Origin: JAUNBN01 sp036645935
GTDB taxonomy: Bacteria; Bacillota; Clostridia; Oscillospirales; Ruminococcaceae
Reading direction: 5' to 3'
Length of the DNA: 64,000 nucleotides
NCBI GenBank assembly: GCA_036645935.1
Contig: JAVXNE010000003.1
Span: 144,029-208,028 of the forward strand
The notes under the pieces are model-generated. The model was not told the origin of the DNA, did not search any database, and was given only the letters and a program-made list of their open reading frames with translations. The position numbers were made by a program, and so were the translations under genes. Shown in pieces: positions 25,208 through 34,509 of this stretch. The stretch's first letter is position 1; each line of letters begins with the position of its first letter.

Positions 25208-26830
25208 GTGGAATGCGGATTTTGTGGCGATGAATTAATCGATGAGGCGAAATTCTGTCTGGGGTGCGGAAAGCCCCGGAGCGAGTGCGAGAAGCCCATA
25301 GAAGTTGAGGAAGATTCACAGCTAAAGTGCAAAAAATGCGGTGCCGAAATAGAGTCGGATTTTAAGTTTTGCTTTGTGTGCGGCGAAGCGACAGATTTGA
25401 CCAGTGCCAAAGAAAATTGGCCAATAACTAAGTCGGATAAAGCAACAAATGTGGAGAACGCCAACGTAAGTGATAAGGAGACAAATACCAAACCAGAGGA
25501 AATAACAAGCGTCACGCTTGCTGACACCGAAACAGAGAATGTTGAGTCTCCGAAAGTTGCCCTTACGACCAGTGCCAACAACGCTTTGAGCGAAGCTGCA
25601 ACGTATAGCTTCAACCCAGAGAAGGAACAAAACGCCGTAAACCCCACTCATGTGGAAAAAAGACAAGCGGACGCAGAGAAAAAGAAAACTACGATAAGCG
25701 TTCGAAATAAAATAATTGTTTGTGTTATTGCGGCACTCGTCGTAGGTGTGGGAATTTTCTATGGCACCACGTTTACAATTAGACAGAGCAAATTTAACTT
25801 ATCAAAGAAATACTACACCTCTGGAAAGCTGCTCGAGGCAGAAAAAAGTTTTCTTGAGTTGATAGATGAATCCCCCTCTTTCGCAGATGCTTATATAGGT
25901 CTTGGGGACGTATACATATCAAACTGGGACTATCCTGCGGCGATAAATACGCTCGTGGATGGGCAGGACAGCTCGCATGCCAGAAGCTTGGAGATAAAGC
26001 GAGAGGAAGTCGAACGGGACATGATAGAGCGCATTAACAAAAATGAAACCGTAGCGACGAAGTGGAAAATGCCTGCTGAGGAGGACATTGCAGATCAAAT
26101 AAGCGCACGTTACGCCGTAGGAGGGGGTCCTCCGGCGGGATACGGAAAAGTGTTGCTGAAATGCTACCTCATTGGCGGTCTATATTATGCGCAGTACGCC
26201 GAATTTATCAGTGCTACGGTGGACGGTGCCAATTACTATCTCAACACGAACCAAGAACTGCCCTGCTGCTTTGGATCGTGGACGCTTGATGGGGGCTACC
26301 AGATCATGATTCCCCCTGAGGAGATACACTGTGGTGTCTCGGTATACCGTATGATCGACGACGAGCTCGTAGAGATGCGTTCTTTTGGTATAAACAAGAG
26401 TATTGACAGCGCTATACAGACGGCCTCTAACCAAGTCTCTGCTATAGGGCCAGAACAAACCTTTGTGCTTTATTACCTGAGTTTCCTCAGTGCGATCAAT
26501 GAATACGACGAGTCGAACCTTGTGTACTGCTCGGAAAACTGCTACCTTGACACCACGGCGCGAATTTACAATCAAAACCGAAACAATACTTTCTACTGTC
26601 GCTCTATTTTAATCGACGCAGACAGCATCACCTACAGTGCAGACGGAACGGTTTCATTTAATGCGGTGTGCGAAAGCGACATGTACAGCCGCGACGGCTT
26701 GCGGTATGCTGGAATCAACAAGGCGTACCGCAAGGTCAATCTCGCTTGTGGTGCCAATGGCTGGTATGTGGATAGCGCACAGTATCACAACTACATCGCT
26801 ATAAGCGACAATTTTTATAAGGCATATTGA
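25208..26830 (+). CDS. Double zinc-ribbon, single-TM protein with TPR-like and extracytoplasmic domain
   Basis: 540 aa from GTG 25208, seven bases after GGAGGT. Two N-terminal zinc ribbons (C3/C6/C17/C20, and the pair C40/C43 with FCFVCGE about 14 residues later), an acidic/Thr-rich linker, one transmembrane helix (about 163-185, KIIVCVIAALVVGVGIFYG), then TPR-like helices (KKYYTSGKLLEAEKSFLELI) and a large C-terminal domain. The layout resembles TcaA/YvfR-like zinc-ribbon membrane proteins that place a sensor or binding domain outside the cell. Function unknown. A decayed relative-like gene follows. Confidence 0.75.
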   Translation: MECGFCGDELIDEAKFCLGCGKPRSECEKPIEVEEDSQLKCKKCGAEIESDFKFCFVCGEATDLTSAKENWPITKSDKATNVENANVSDKETNTKPEEITSVTLADTETENVESPKVALTTSANNALSEAATYSFNPEKEQNAVNPTHVEKRQADAEKKKTTISVRNKIIVCVIAALVVGVGIFYGTTFTIRQSKFNLSKKYYTSGKLLEAEKSFLELIDESPSFADAYIGLGDVYISNWDYPAAINTLVDGQDSSHARSLEIKREEVERDMIERINKNETVATKWKMPAEEDIADQISARYAVGGGPPAGYGKVLLKCYLIGGLYYAQYAEFISATVDGANYYLNTNQELPCCFGSWTLDGGYQIMIPPEEIHCGVSVYRMIDDELVEMRSFGINKSIDSAIQTASNQVSAIGPEQTFVLYYLSFLSAINEYDESNLVYCSENCYLDTTARIYNQNRNNTFYCRSILIDADSITYSADGTVSFNAVCESDMYSRDGLRYAGINKAYRKVNLACGANGWYVDSAQYHNYIAISDNFYKAY

Positions 26831-26855
26831 TACAGAAAACGAATATTTAAGTTAA

Positions 26856-27560
26856 GAAAAAAGGCGTCTTGCAAAACAGCGAAGGCGGAGAATCCTTGTC
26901 TATGTGGTGATCTTCGTGTTTGTCGTTGTTCTAGCAGTAGGTGCTTTTTTTAGTGTATGCGCTATTTTAAGTGCGATATCCGAAAATCAATGGTTAGATC
27001 CGGAGAGACTAGGTGAATCGACGCAGTTGCCTGACATTCAGCCTGACGAAAATTTGACAGAGTCCTCCGTAGAAACAGTCCTCCCTATCAGATTTGACCC
27101 ACCGTATACGAGCAGGATGGCGTGGGTCAAATCGATATCGATGGAGTAAAGGTACTGCTTGCCAACAAAGTATATACTCTACCCTCTGCTTTTGGAGGCG
27201 AAAACCCAGAGGCATGGTCCGCGCTTGAGCCGATATTCAGCGATGCTTCGAAGGATGAAATATCTCTTTTCATAGTGTCTGACTCTAGAAGCTGTGAAAA
27301 ATAAAGTTTCAAAGGTTGATCTCATCTTTGAACCGTCCAAGGAAAAAGCTTCTGTATTCACGCCAGTGTCTTCATCGCTGTCTGTTGCTCGAGATTTTAA
27401 TGTTTCTGCTTGTTATCATCATCCAAATAATCCCGCAGTCGCACAATGTAGTCGCTGCGGAAAATATATGTGCAAGGACTGAGCCGATGTGTACTCATTA
27501 TGCCGGTGCCGCTGCTTGACAGGAGTCGGCATTACTTTGGCTGTTTGGTTGCAAAACTGA
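26856..27560 (+). pseudogene. Decayed membrane protein with C-terminal B-box-like zinc finger
   Basis: Pieces in changing frames make one ancestral protein: a basic start (KRRLAKQRRRR) and a TM helix with no start codon, then FDPPYTSRMA, after a frameshift near 27120 DGVKVLLANKVYTLPSAFGG, after another near 27295 KVSKVDLIFEPSKEK, and a zinc finger (CYHHPNNPAVAQC, CSRCGKYMCKD). A TGA (27480-27482) stands exactly where the last zinc Cys is expected, followed in frame by ADVYS. At least two frameshifts and one nonsense codon. It lies after the zinc-ribbon/TM gene and may have worked with it. Confidence 0.6.
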
Positions 27561-27831
27561 AAGGACAACATACGTCATGAATATTATGGTTACATATATA
27601 ACGCCTGGCAGCGAAAACATCGTGCAGATTGAACGGCGGAGAAACACAAGGGACGGTTCTTTATATTTTATCTGTTCTTACAATACTCAATGTCCAGTCG
27701 GTCAATCTGACAATTTGCCGCAGCATGACGTGGTAAACTCCGCTCCCGTGACTTTCTAGACATACTATCACCTCTCACATACAGAATAACCGGGGATAAC
27801 TGTCAACGCAAATAAAAGAGCCGTCCTCCTT

Positions 27832-27870
27832 TATGTTTTGTTTCTATGTTTTGTTTCTATGTTTTGTTTT
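27832..27870. repeat. 13-bp tandem repeat, 3 copies
   Basis: TATGTTTTGTTTC at 27832 and 27845 and a one-mismatch copy at 27858. It sits at the point where the recombinase fragment loses its N-terminal domain. Confidence 0.9.
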
Positions 27871-27898
27871 TGAAAAAACACAGTAAAAGCGCGGCGCT

Positions 27899-28687
27899 AT
27901 GCGCAAGCGCAAAAAGGCAGACGGCAGCCGCAATATTTTTGCAGGGCTTCTTGTCTGCGCCGATTGCGGCAGCAATATGAACTATCATTTCAATCAGAAA
28001 AATCCCGACATCAAATATTTTAACTGCGCCAACAACAATAGCGGTCACGGTGACTGCACCGGCACGCACAATATTCGTCTTGATTTTTTGGAGCCTGTTG
28101 TGTTGGCAGAACTGCGTCGGCTGATGCAGTTTGCTTCCAAATATGAAAATGAATTCGCTGCCTACATGAGCCATTGCGCCTTGCAGACCTCGGAAGAAAA
28201 CTGTGCAGTCGTTCAGCGCGAGTTTGATGCACTGGCTGCCCGTGACCGCACGCTTGACAGGCTTTTTGAAACCCTGTACGAGGACAATGTGAGCGGCAAA
28301 ATCAGCGATGACCGTTTTGCAAAATTGTCGCAGAAATATGAACTTGAGCAGGCAGAACTGAAAGAAAAATTGTCCTATAAACAGAAGCAGCTTGACGAGA
28401 TGACCGAAAAGGCACAGACGATTGAGACTTTCCTCACCGCTGTGCGCCGTTATACACGTGTAAAAAAGCTGAACGCCCGTATGCTGAACGATTTAATTGA
28501 AAAAATTGAGGTGCATCAAGCGGTAAAAGTGGACGGCAAGTGGGTACAGAAGTTGACGATACGCTATCGCTGTGTCGGCATGATTGATGTGCCGAACCTT
28601 GAAAAAGCACCGTTCAAGCCCTTTGAGCTGAAAACGAGAAAAGGCGTAAGCGTCAGAAACGCTTCGCCTTGTGGAGAGCTTGTGTAA
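27899..28687 (+). pseudogene. Large serine recombinase, C-terminal part only
   Basis: 262 codons. Recombinase zinc beta-ribbon (CADCGSNMNYHF, YFNCANNN), the NIRLDFLEPVVLAELRRL block and a long coiled coil, as in TnpX-like recombinases of Tn4451-type elements (DUF4368 C-terminus). The N-terminal resolvase catalytic domain and the recombinase domain are missing: the homology begins right after the 13-bp repeats at 27832-27870. It cannot catalyse strand exchange, so this is a remnant of an integrative element. ATG 27899 has no ribosome site. Confidence 0.8.
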
Positions 28688-28730
28688 AACTCCAATTATA
28701 TGATAAAGCAATAACAAACAAATAGACAAA

Positions 28731-28781
28731 TAAAAAACGGAGTGTTCTTATAAGGAAACTGAATTCCTATAAGAACACTCC
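28731..28781 (-). terminator. Terminator of tRNA-Val (CAC)
   Basis: Minus-strand stem of 18 bp with one bulge (28739-28781, GGAGTGTTCTTATA arm) followed by TTTTTTATTTG, directly after the tRNA. Confidence 0.9.
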
Positions 28782-28784
28782 GAC

Positions 28785-28861
28785 TGGTGGGGGCGGCAGG
28801 GCTCGAACCTGTGACCTCCTGCGTGTGAAGCAGGCGCTCTAACCAGCTGAGCTACGCTCCC
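28785..28861 (-). tRNA. tRNA-Val (CAC) with two mismatched pairs
   Basis: Anticodon loop TTCACAC between CCTGC/GCAGG, T-loop TTCGAGC, encoded CCA. Acceptor GGGAGCG against CGCCCCC leaves an A4-C69 mismatch, and the T-stem has A49-C65. The gene keeps a promoter and terminator. It is either tolerated or in decay. Confidence 0.85.
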
Positions 28862-28885
28862 ATACCACAGCGTCGCGGCAAAAGT

Positions 28886-28915
28886 ATATTACTATAAACA
28901 CATGCTGTTTGTCAA
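28886..28915 (-). promoter_or_regulatory. Promoter of tRNA-Val (CAC)
   Basis: Minus-strand TTGACA (28910-28915), 18-bp spacer, TAATAT (28886-28891). The -35 overlaps the last codons of the methyltransferase gene. Confidence 0.7.
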
Positions 28916-29661
28916 CTGTCCGTGCGCTGCTTAACGGCGGTGTAGAGCAGCCGGCAGGAGCTTGCGCTCGGCGTTTCATAACTGTCTCCGTCCAGTTTGG
29001 ATTTAATTTCAAATCCGTTTCTGACCAGTTTCCGTTCAAGTTCATCTGTATCTATTGTATACTCAAAAAACTCATCGGTTGAACGCAAATACTCACCTTT
29101 GTCTTTTGAGAAAACGTCGACCGTCATCGACACACGGCTGTTCGCTCCATCATATGCGTTTTGCCATACTGTAAAGCAGTTTTCGTTTTCGTAGACAAAC
29201 GCGTTGTCCGCAAGCACTTCGCGGTGTTTGTATTCGGTGTTGATATCGAACACCAGTATTCCCGACGGCTCAAGGAACAGGGAAAATCTCCCCAACACGG
29301 CGTCGAGCACTTTGGAGTTTCCAACATGATTTAGTGTGTCACGAGTGCAGATAACCGCACCGACAGTGCCGTACAAATCAAGTCTCTCGAGATTCTGGTT
29401 GAGAAAAAGCACATCAGCCGACTGTGTTGCTGCCTTTTCATTTGCGATGCTCAACATCTCCGGAGAAGCGTCGACCCCTATAATATCGTAGCCTATTTTT
29501 GAGAGTGCAACAGCAAGAGTACCGGTGCCGCACCCGGCATCCAGCACAATAGTGTTTGGAACTCTGTTCCTCAAAGCTGCGTCAATAAAATCCCGCAGTT
29601 TAATGTAGTCTCCGCCACAAAACGCGTCGTAAAACGGCGCAAGCGCACGGTATCCGTTCAA
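28912..29661 (-). CDS. Class I SAM-dependent methyltransferase
   Basis: 249 aa. Motif I VLDAGCGTGTLAVAL (about 39-53), an acidic post-I residue in GVDASPEM, and ICTRDTLNHV as motif IV/post. Unspecific class I fold; the substrate is unknown (N-, C- or O-methylation). It overlaps yerC by 4 bp (ATGA), so it is co-translated at the end of the lon-engB-lysA-yerC direction. Confidence 0.9.
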   Translation of the reverse strand: MNGYRALAPFYDAFCGGDYIKLRDFIDAALRNRVPNTIVLDAGCGTGTLAVALSKIGYDIIGVDASPEMLSIANEKAATQSADVLFLNQNLERLDLYGTVGAVICTRDTLNHVGNSKVLDAVLGRFSLFLEPSGILVFDINTEYKHREVLADNAFVYENENCFTVWQNAYDGANSRVSMTVDVFSKDKGEYLRSTDEFFEYTIDTDELERKLVRNGFEIKSKLDGDSYETPSASSCRLLYTAVKQRTDS

Positions 29662-29948
29662 ATTTTGCCGATCCTCTCTAACAGCATCCTGTAGCCGTCG
29701 TTGCCGGTGCTGAGTGAGCGGTTCACCCTGCTGATGGTTGCGGTGGAGGCCCCTGTTTCGCTGACGATATCGTTGTATACTCTATTTTGAAGGAGCAGAT
29801 TCGCGACATGAAAGCGCTGAGAGATGGCTTTAAGCTCGGTCACAGTGCACAGATCCTCAAAAAACGCATAGCACTCATCTAAGTTTTTAAGCGACATTAT
29901 CGCCTCAAAAAGCTGGTCGAGGTTTTCGGAGTGCAGCTTATTATTCAA
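29658..29948 (-). CDS. yerC: YerC/YecD family TrpR-like protein
   Basis: 96 aa. TrpR-type helix-turn-helix: LCTVTELKAISQRFHVANLL, then ETGASTATISRVNRSL. The family resembles the Trp repressor but its target is not established. Follows lysA by 63 bp and overlaps the methyltransferase. Confidence 0.93.
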   Translation of the reverse strand: MNNKLHSENLDQLFEAIMSLKNLDECYAFFEDLCTVTELKAISQRFHVANLLLQNRVYNDIVSETGASTATISRVNRSLSTGNDGYRMLLERIGKI

Positions 29949-30011
29949 CCTATCATCACCTTTCGATATTTGCTTTCATAGTTTAGCATATCAAAGTGTA
30001 GAAGTAAAGGG

Positions 30012-31313
30012 TCATACATCCCTTGACGCGACATCAGCATAGCTCTCACCTTTGACTATAACACGCGCTTCGCCGTCCCTCACAAGCACAATCGGCGGCT
30101 TTGGCACTCTGTTGTAGTTGGATGACATTGAATAGTTATATGCTCCCGTTGCAAGCACTGCCAGGATATCTCCCGAGCGCGGACGCTGCAGCAACGTGTT
30201 CTCCTGAATCAGGTCTCCACTCTCACAGCATCGCCCCGCTATTGTAGCTTTAAAATCACGCGCCTCGCTCGCGCGATTGGCAACGAGAACCGTATATTCC
30301 GAGCCATAGAGAGCATATCGCGGGTTGTCGGTTATTCCGCCATCAACCGAAACGTAACTGCGTACGCCCTCAATCGTTTTCGTCGCGCCGACAGTATACA
30401 ATGTTAGCCCGGCAGGAGCTGCAATTGCCCGTCCCGGCTCAATGACAACTGTTGGGCTTTTAAAACCGCTGTTGCCGATTGTTTCCTCAATTTTTAATGC
30501 GACACCACACAGTATCTCACGCGGTGACACAGGGTCGTTTGCATCGACATATTTCATCCCGAAGCCACCGCCGAGATTGAGAACTGAAAGCTCTGTTCCC
30601 AGTTCATTTTTAATACGCATCATAAGCGAGATCATAATTCGAGCGGCCTCTTGAAACGGCGCAATCTCAAAAATCTGAGAGCCGATGTGACAGTGCAGCC
30701 CACAGAGTTCAAGGCTGCCACACAAGATCGCTCGCTTAACCGCATCAAACGCCTCTCCGTTTTCCAAGGCAAACCCAAACTTGCTGTCAATCGATCCGGT
30801 CATGATATATTTGTGCGTGTGAGCCTCAACTCCGGGCTTTATTCTCAACAAAATACGCTGCCTCACGTTTTTTTCGCGCGCGAGCACATCCAGAAGTTCA
30901 AGCTCTTCTTTGTTGTCTACGACGACGTATCCGACGCCCTCTGAGAGCGCATATTCCAGCTCGGACGGGGTCTTGTTGTTGCCGTGAAAGAATATCCTCT
31001 CACTGGGAAATCCAATGTTTGACGCGGTGTACAGCTCACCGCCGGAGACGACATCAAGCCAAAGCCCTTCGCTTGCCACAATTCGGCAAAGTTCCTTGCA
31101 GCAAAGAGCTTTGCTCGCATAAGCGACAACGCCCCTGCCCTCTCCGAAGCAGTCCCCCATCGCTTTTGCAAACATGCGACAGGAACAGCGAATCGAATTT
31201 TCCGAAAGGACATACAGCGGCGTTCCGAATTGTTCTGCAAGTGAAATGCAGTCTGCTCCGTCCATTTCAAGGTGGCCGTGCTTGTTTATTCCGACATAAC
31301 TTGAAGTCAGCAT
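30012..31313 (-). CDS. lysA: Diaminopimelate decarboxylase
   Basis: 433 aa, PLP-dependent fold III decarboxylase making L-lysine from meso-diaminopimelate. PLP lysine in VAYASKAL, HxGSQ motif in LHCHIGSQIF, the GGGFG phosphate-binding loop and C-terminal Cys-Glu-Ser (CCESGD) of the partner active site are all present. It starts 5 bp after engB. No lysine riboswitch is visible because it is inside the operon. Confidence 0.97.
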   Translation of the reverse strand: MLTSSYVGINKHGHLEMDGADCISLAEQFGTPLYVLSENSIRCSCRMFAKAMGDCFGEGRGVVAYASKALCCKELCRIVASEGLWLDVVSGGELYTASNIGFPSERIFFHGNNKTPSELEYALSEGVGYVVVDNKEELELLDVLAREKNVRQRILLRIKPGVEAHTHKYIMTGSIDSKFGFALENGEAFDAVKRAILCGSLELCGLHCHIGSQIFEIAPFQEAARIMISLMMRIKNELGTELSVLNLGGGFGMKYVDANDPVSPREILCGVALKIEETIGNSGFKSPTVVIEPGRAIAAPAGLTLYTVGATKTIEGVRSYVSVDGGITDNPRYALYGSEYTVLVANRASEARDFKATIAGRCCESGDLIQENTLLQRPRSGDILAVLATGAYNYSMSSNYNRVPKPPIVLVRDGEARVIVKGESYADVASRDV

Positions 31314-31318
31314 AATAT

Positions 31319-31903
31319 CTATCCCATTATCTCGGTTATTTTTGCGCGAAGTCTCTCTGCGGACTCCTCCCCGTTTATTGTAAACGGCTCGACATCCGAG
31401 ATGCCGTATTGAGGCAGTAGCTCCTCGAAATACTTTGTCTGACTCGACAGCTGTGTTTTTGTAAGCTTATCTGTTTTTGTCAGCACAGCAATGGCGCAAA
31501 GGCCATTTTGACGGATGAAATTCATCATTATTAGGTCATCTGCCGACGGCTCATGTCGCGAATCGAGCAGCTGTACCGTAAGTTTGATATCGGGGTGCGA
31601 CGCAAAAAAGCTCTCCATCAGCGCCGCCCACCGAGCCATCTCCGTCTGGGAGCGCTTGGCGTAACCGTATCCCGGCAGATCGACAAGAAACACGTCATCC
31701 CCTAGTGAGAAATAGTTGATCGTGGTGGTTTTACCCGGGGTTGAACTTACCCTCGCAAGAGATTTTCTGCGGCACAACTTATTTATCAAGGAGGATTTTC
31801 CAACATTAGATCGTCCGCAAAAAACCAGCTCCTCGCCCGCTGCGGGAGGGAGCTGGCTTGCAATGCCATAAGATTTTATAAACTGCGCTGCGCTGAAATT
31901 CAT
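31319..31903 (-). CDS. engB: Ribosome biogenesis GTPase EngB (YsxC)
   Basis: 194 aa from ATG 31903 (the frame extends upstream into lon but without support). G1 GRSNVGKSS, G3 DLPGYGYAKRS, G4 TKTDK. Needed for 50S assembly. It starts 13 bp after the lon stop, the usual Firmicutes lon-engB pair. Confidence 0.96.
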   Translation of the reverse strand: MNFSAAQFIKSYGIASQLPPAAGEELVFCGRSNVGKSSLINKLCRRKSLARVSSTPGKTTTINYFSLGDDVFLVDLPGYGYAKRSQTEMARWAALMESFFASHPDIKLTVQLLDSRHEPSADDLIMMNFIRQNGLCAIAVLTKTDKLTKTQLSSQTKYFEELLPQYGISDVEPFTINGEESAERLRAKITEIMG

Positions 31904-31916
31904 ATGATTTCCCAAC

Positions 31917-34325
31917 TTATATTGACACTGTTTTAGAGACGTCTTTGGGCGGAATAGCAGGTACTTTCTCGTGAGGCTTTTCCGAAAACACGAGCGCGTT
32001 TTTAAGAACCTCTTCAACTGTAGCGACGGGGATGAGTTGCATTGTGTTCTTGACCTCGTCACTTATCTCGGCAAGATCGCAGACGTTGTCACACGGTATC
32101 AACACTGTGCCCAGCTTTTCCTTGTGAGCGGCAATCAGTTTTTCGCGCAGTCCGCCAATTGGCAGCACCTTGCCTCGAAGAGTTATCTCTCCAGTCATCG
32201 CGATTCCCTTTTTAACCGGAAGCTTGCACAGTGCAGAGACCAGCGAGACGGCGAGCGTCACACCCGCAGATGGTCCGTCTTTGGGCACTGCTCCCTCGGG
32301 CGCGTGAATGTGTATGTCGTATGCCGTGAGAAGATCCGTCGGCACTTCATAAAACTTCGGAAGTGTTCTCACGTATGTCAACGCGAGTTTTGCAGATTCC
32401 TTCATCACATCGCCGAGGCTGCCCGTTATCTCAAGTTTGCCCGTTCCCTTGACGACGACAGTCTCAATAGGCATGACCTCTCCCCCGATTGACGTCCAAG
32501 CGAGGCCATTCACAATGCCGATTTCGGAATCGTGCGTCGCAATCGTCCCACGAGAAATGGGCGGTCCCAGCATCTCTCCGATGAGAGCATTGTTCACCTT
32601 GATTGACACGGCATCCCCTGCCACAATTTGCTTTGCTGCCTTGCGAATGAGCGTCGCGAGCTTGCGTTCGAGTTCTCTGACTCCGGCCTCGCGGGTATAA
32701 TCGTCGATGAGAGCGTAGAGTGCCTTGTCGGAAATCGAGAATCTCTCTCTGTCAAGGCCGTGCTTTGCCACTTGCTTTTTGACGAGATGCAACTTTGCAA
32801 TCTTGAACTTTTCCTCGCGCGTATAGCTGGGCAGCTCTATTATGTCCATTCTGTCCTGAAGCGGCAGCGGTATTCCGGAGCGGTCGTTCGCCGTTGTTAT
32901 AAACATAACTTTAGAGAGATCATACGGCAGATCAAGAAACAGATCTCGGAAGGTGCTGTTCTGTTCGGGATCAAGCACCTCGAGCAGCGCGGACGACGGG
33001 TCGCCGCGATAGTCGCTGCTCAACTTGTCGATTTCATCGAGCAATACAAGCGGATTTGAAACCCCCGCCTGATCTATTGCGTTGATTATTCTACCCGGCA
33101 TCGAGCCGACATAAGTGCGGCGATGTCCTCGGATTTCGCTCTCGTCTTTAATTCCACCGAGTGACATGCGAACAAATTTGCGCTTCATGCATTCGGCAAT
33201 TGAGCGCGCGATCGAGGTCTTGCCGACTCCCGGGGGTCCGACGAGACAGAGTATCTGCCCGCTTATGTCGTCGGTGAGAGAGCGCACCGCCAGATGCTCA
33301 ATAATCCGCTCTTTCACCTTTTCGAGACCGTAATGATCCCGATCGAGTATCTTCTGCGCCTGCGCCAAATCAAAGCTGTCATCAGAGAATTTATTCCATG
33401 GCAGACCGACAACTGTGTCAAGATATGTCCGTATAACCGCACTCTCCTGCGAGTTGGGCGGTGTTTGAATGAGCCTTTCCACCTCTTTGCGGAGCTTCTT
33501 TTGATACTCTTCCCCAAGCGGTAGTGCCTTTATTTTGCTGCGGTATTCGTCGGCATCAGAAATCGCATCCGTCCCGTCTCCCAACTCGTTCGAAAGCACC
33601 TTGAGCTGCTCACGCAGATAGTATTCGCGCTGATTCTGGTCGATGGATTCCTGGACTTTTTCATTGATATCTTTTTCAATATCCAGCACGTTATTCTCGC
33701 GCACAAGAATACTGTGCAGCAGTTCAAGCCTCGGTATGACACCGGACTTTTCAAGAATCGCTTGCTTGTCAGTGTATTCGAGATTGAGGTTAAACGCGAG
33801 ATACTCTGCTAAACGCCCGGGGTTACCGTTGGAAAATGCCGTCGATACTATATCGTCAGACAGCTTCGGATAGTGTTCTATGTAAGAATCAAGCTGTTCG
33901 CGAATAGCTCGCACAAGTGCGTCGGCCTCCTCAGCATCGCTCTCACGAAGCTGCTGGGCGGGCGCTCGCATGACCTGTGCTGAGAGATACGCCTTGTCGT
34001 CATGCAATTCAACGAGCCGCGCACGATACTTGCAGTTGACGAGCACTTTGATAAAATTGTCGGACAGCCGAAGCACCTGCTGCACCTCCGCGACGACGCC
34101 GTACTTATACAGATCATCCCTGTGAGGCTCATCCACCGCGATGTCGCGCTGCGCCAGCAAAAACACCGGTGTTGCGGTTTTCATTGCCTCTTCAATAGCA
34201 GCAATCGAACGGCTTCTGCCCACGTCAAAATGGTTGACTGTATCGGGAAACACCACCACTCCGCGCATGGCGACGAGGGGCAGTTCAGTTAAATTCTTTT
34301 TATTAATGCTGATTTTACTAATCAT
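31917..34325 (-). CDS. lon: ATP-dependent protease Lon
   Basis: 802 aa from ATG 34325, with CGAGGT before it; upstream in-frame codons are not supported. N-terminal LonN domain, AAA+ module (Walker A GPPGVGKTS) and C-terminal serine protease domain with the Ser in PKDGPSAGVT and Lys in the GGLREKLIAA segment. Degrades misfolded and regulatory proteins. Own promoter at 34369-34397; a terminator separates it from clpX. Confidence 0.97.
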   Translation of the reverse strand: MISKISINKKNLTELPLVAMRGVVVFPDTVNHFDVGRSRSIAAIEEAMKTATPVFLLAQRDIAVDEPHRDDLYKYGVVAEVQQVLRLSDNFIKVLVNCKYRARLVELHDDKAYLSAQVMRAPAQQLRESDAEEADALVRAIREQLDSYIEHYPKLSDDIVSTAFSNGNPGRLAEYLAFNLNLEYTDKQAILEKSGVIPRLELLHSILVRENNVLDIEKDINEKVQESIDQNQREYYLREQLKVLSNELGDGTDAISDADEYRSKIKALPLGEEYQKKLRKEVERLIQTPPNSQESAVIRTYLDTVVGLPWNKFSDDSFDLAQAQKILDRDHYGLEKVKERIIEHLAVRSLTDDISGQILCLVGPPGVGKTSIARSIAECMKRKFVRMSLGGIKDESEIRGHRRTYVGSMPGRIINAIDQAGVSNPLVLLDEIDKLSSDYRGDPSSALLEVLDPEQNSTFRDLFLDLPYDLSKVMFITTANDRSGIPLPLQDRMDIIELPSYTREEKFKIAKLHLVKKQVAKHGLDRERFSISDKALYALIDDYTREAGVRELERKLATLIRKAAKQIVAGDAVSIKVNNALIGEMLGPPISRGTIATHDSEIGIVNGLAWTSIGGEVMPIETVVVKGTGKLEITGSLGDVMKESAKLALTYVRTLPKFYEVPTDLLTAYDIHIHAPEGAVPKDGPSAGVTLAVSLVSALCKLPVKKGIAMTGEITLRGKVLPIGGLREKLIAAHKEKLGTVLIPCDNVCDLAEISDEVKNTMQLIPVATVEEVLKNALVFSEKPHEKVPAIPPKDVSKTVSI

Positions 34326-34368
34326 TTTATACCTCGTATTTCGATCTTTGGGGACACTTTCAGACACC

Positions 34369-34397
34369 AGTATAATTTAAGAATATGAATAATTCAA
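34369..34397 (-). promoter_or_regulatory. lon promoter
   Basis: Minus-strand TTGAAT (34392-34397), 17-bp spacer, TATACT (34369-34374), 44 bp before the lon start. No CtsR or CIRCE element is visible. Confidence 0.7.
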
Positions 34398-34413
34398 CAA
34401 GAGGTGAAATGTT

Positions 34414-34478
34414 ACAAAAACTCTGTCATTTCGACACAAAGCAGCGAAGAACATTGCCGCAGTAACGAAACGACAGAG
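34414..34478 (-). terminator. Terminator after clpX
   Basis: Minus-strand arms CTCTGTC..TTTCG and CGAAATGACAGAG (34421-34433 and 34466-34478, one mismatch) enclosing a structured loop, followed by TTTTTG. It separates the tig-clpP-clpX transcript from lon. Confidence 0.65.
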
Positions 34479-34509
34479 GTATTGCCTTAGAATACGATGT
34501 CTTAAATTG

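Noticed and set aside
27450..27560. Selenoprotein
   Set aside because: The TGA is in a gene that also has two frameshifts and no start codon; nonsense decay explains it better.
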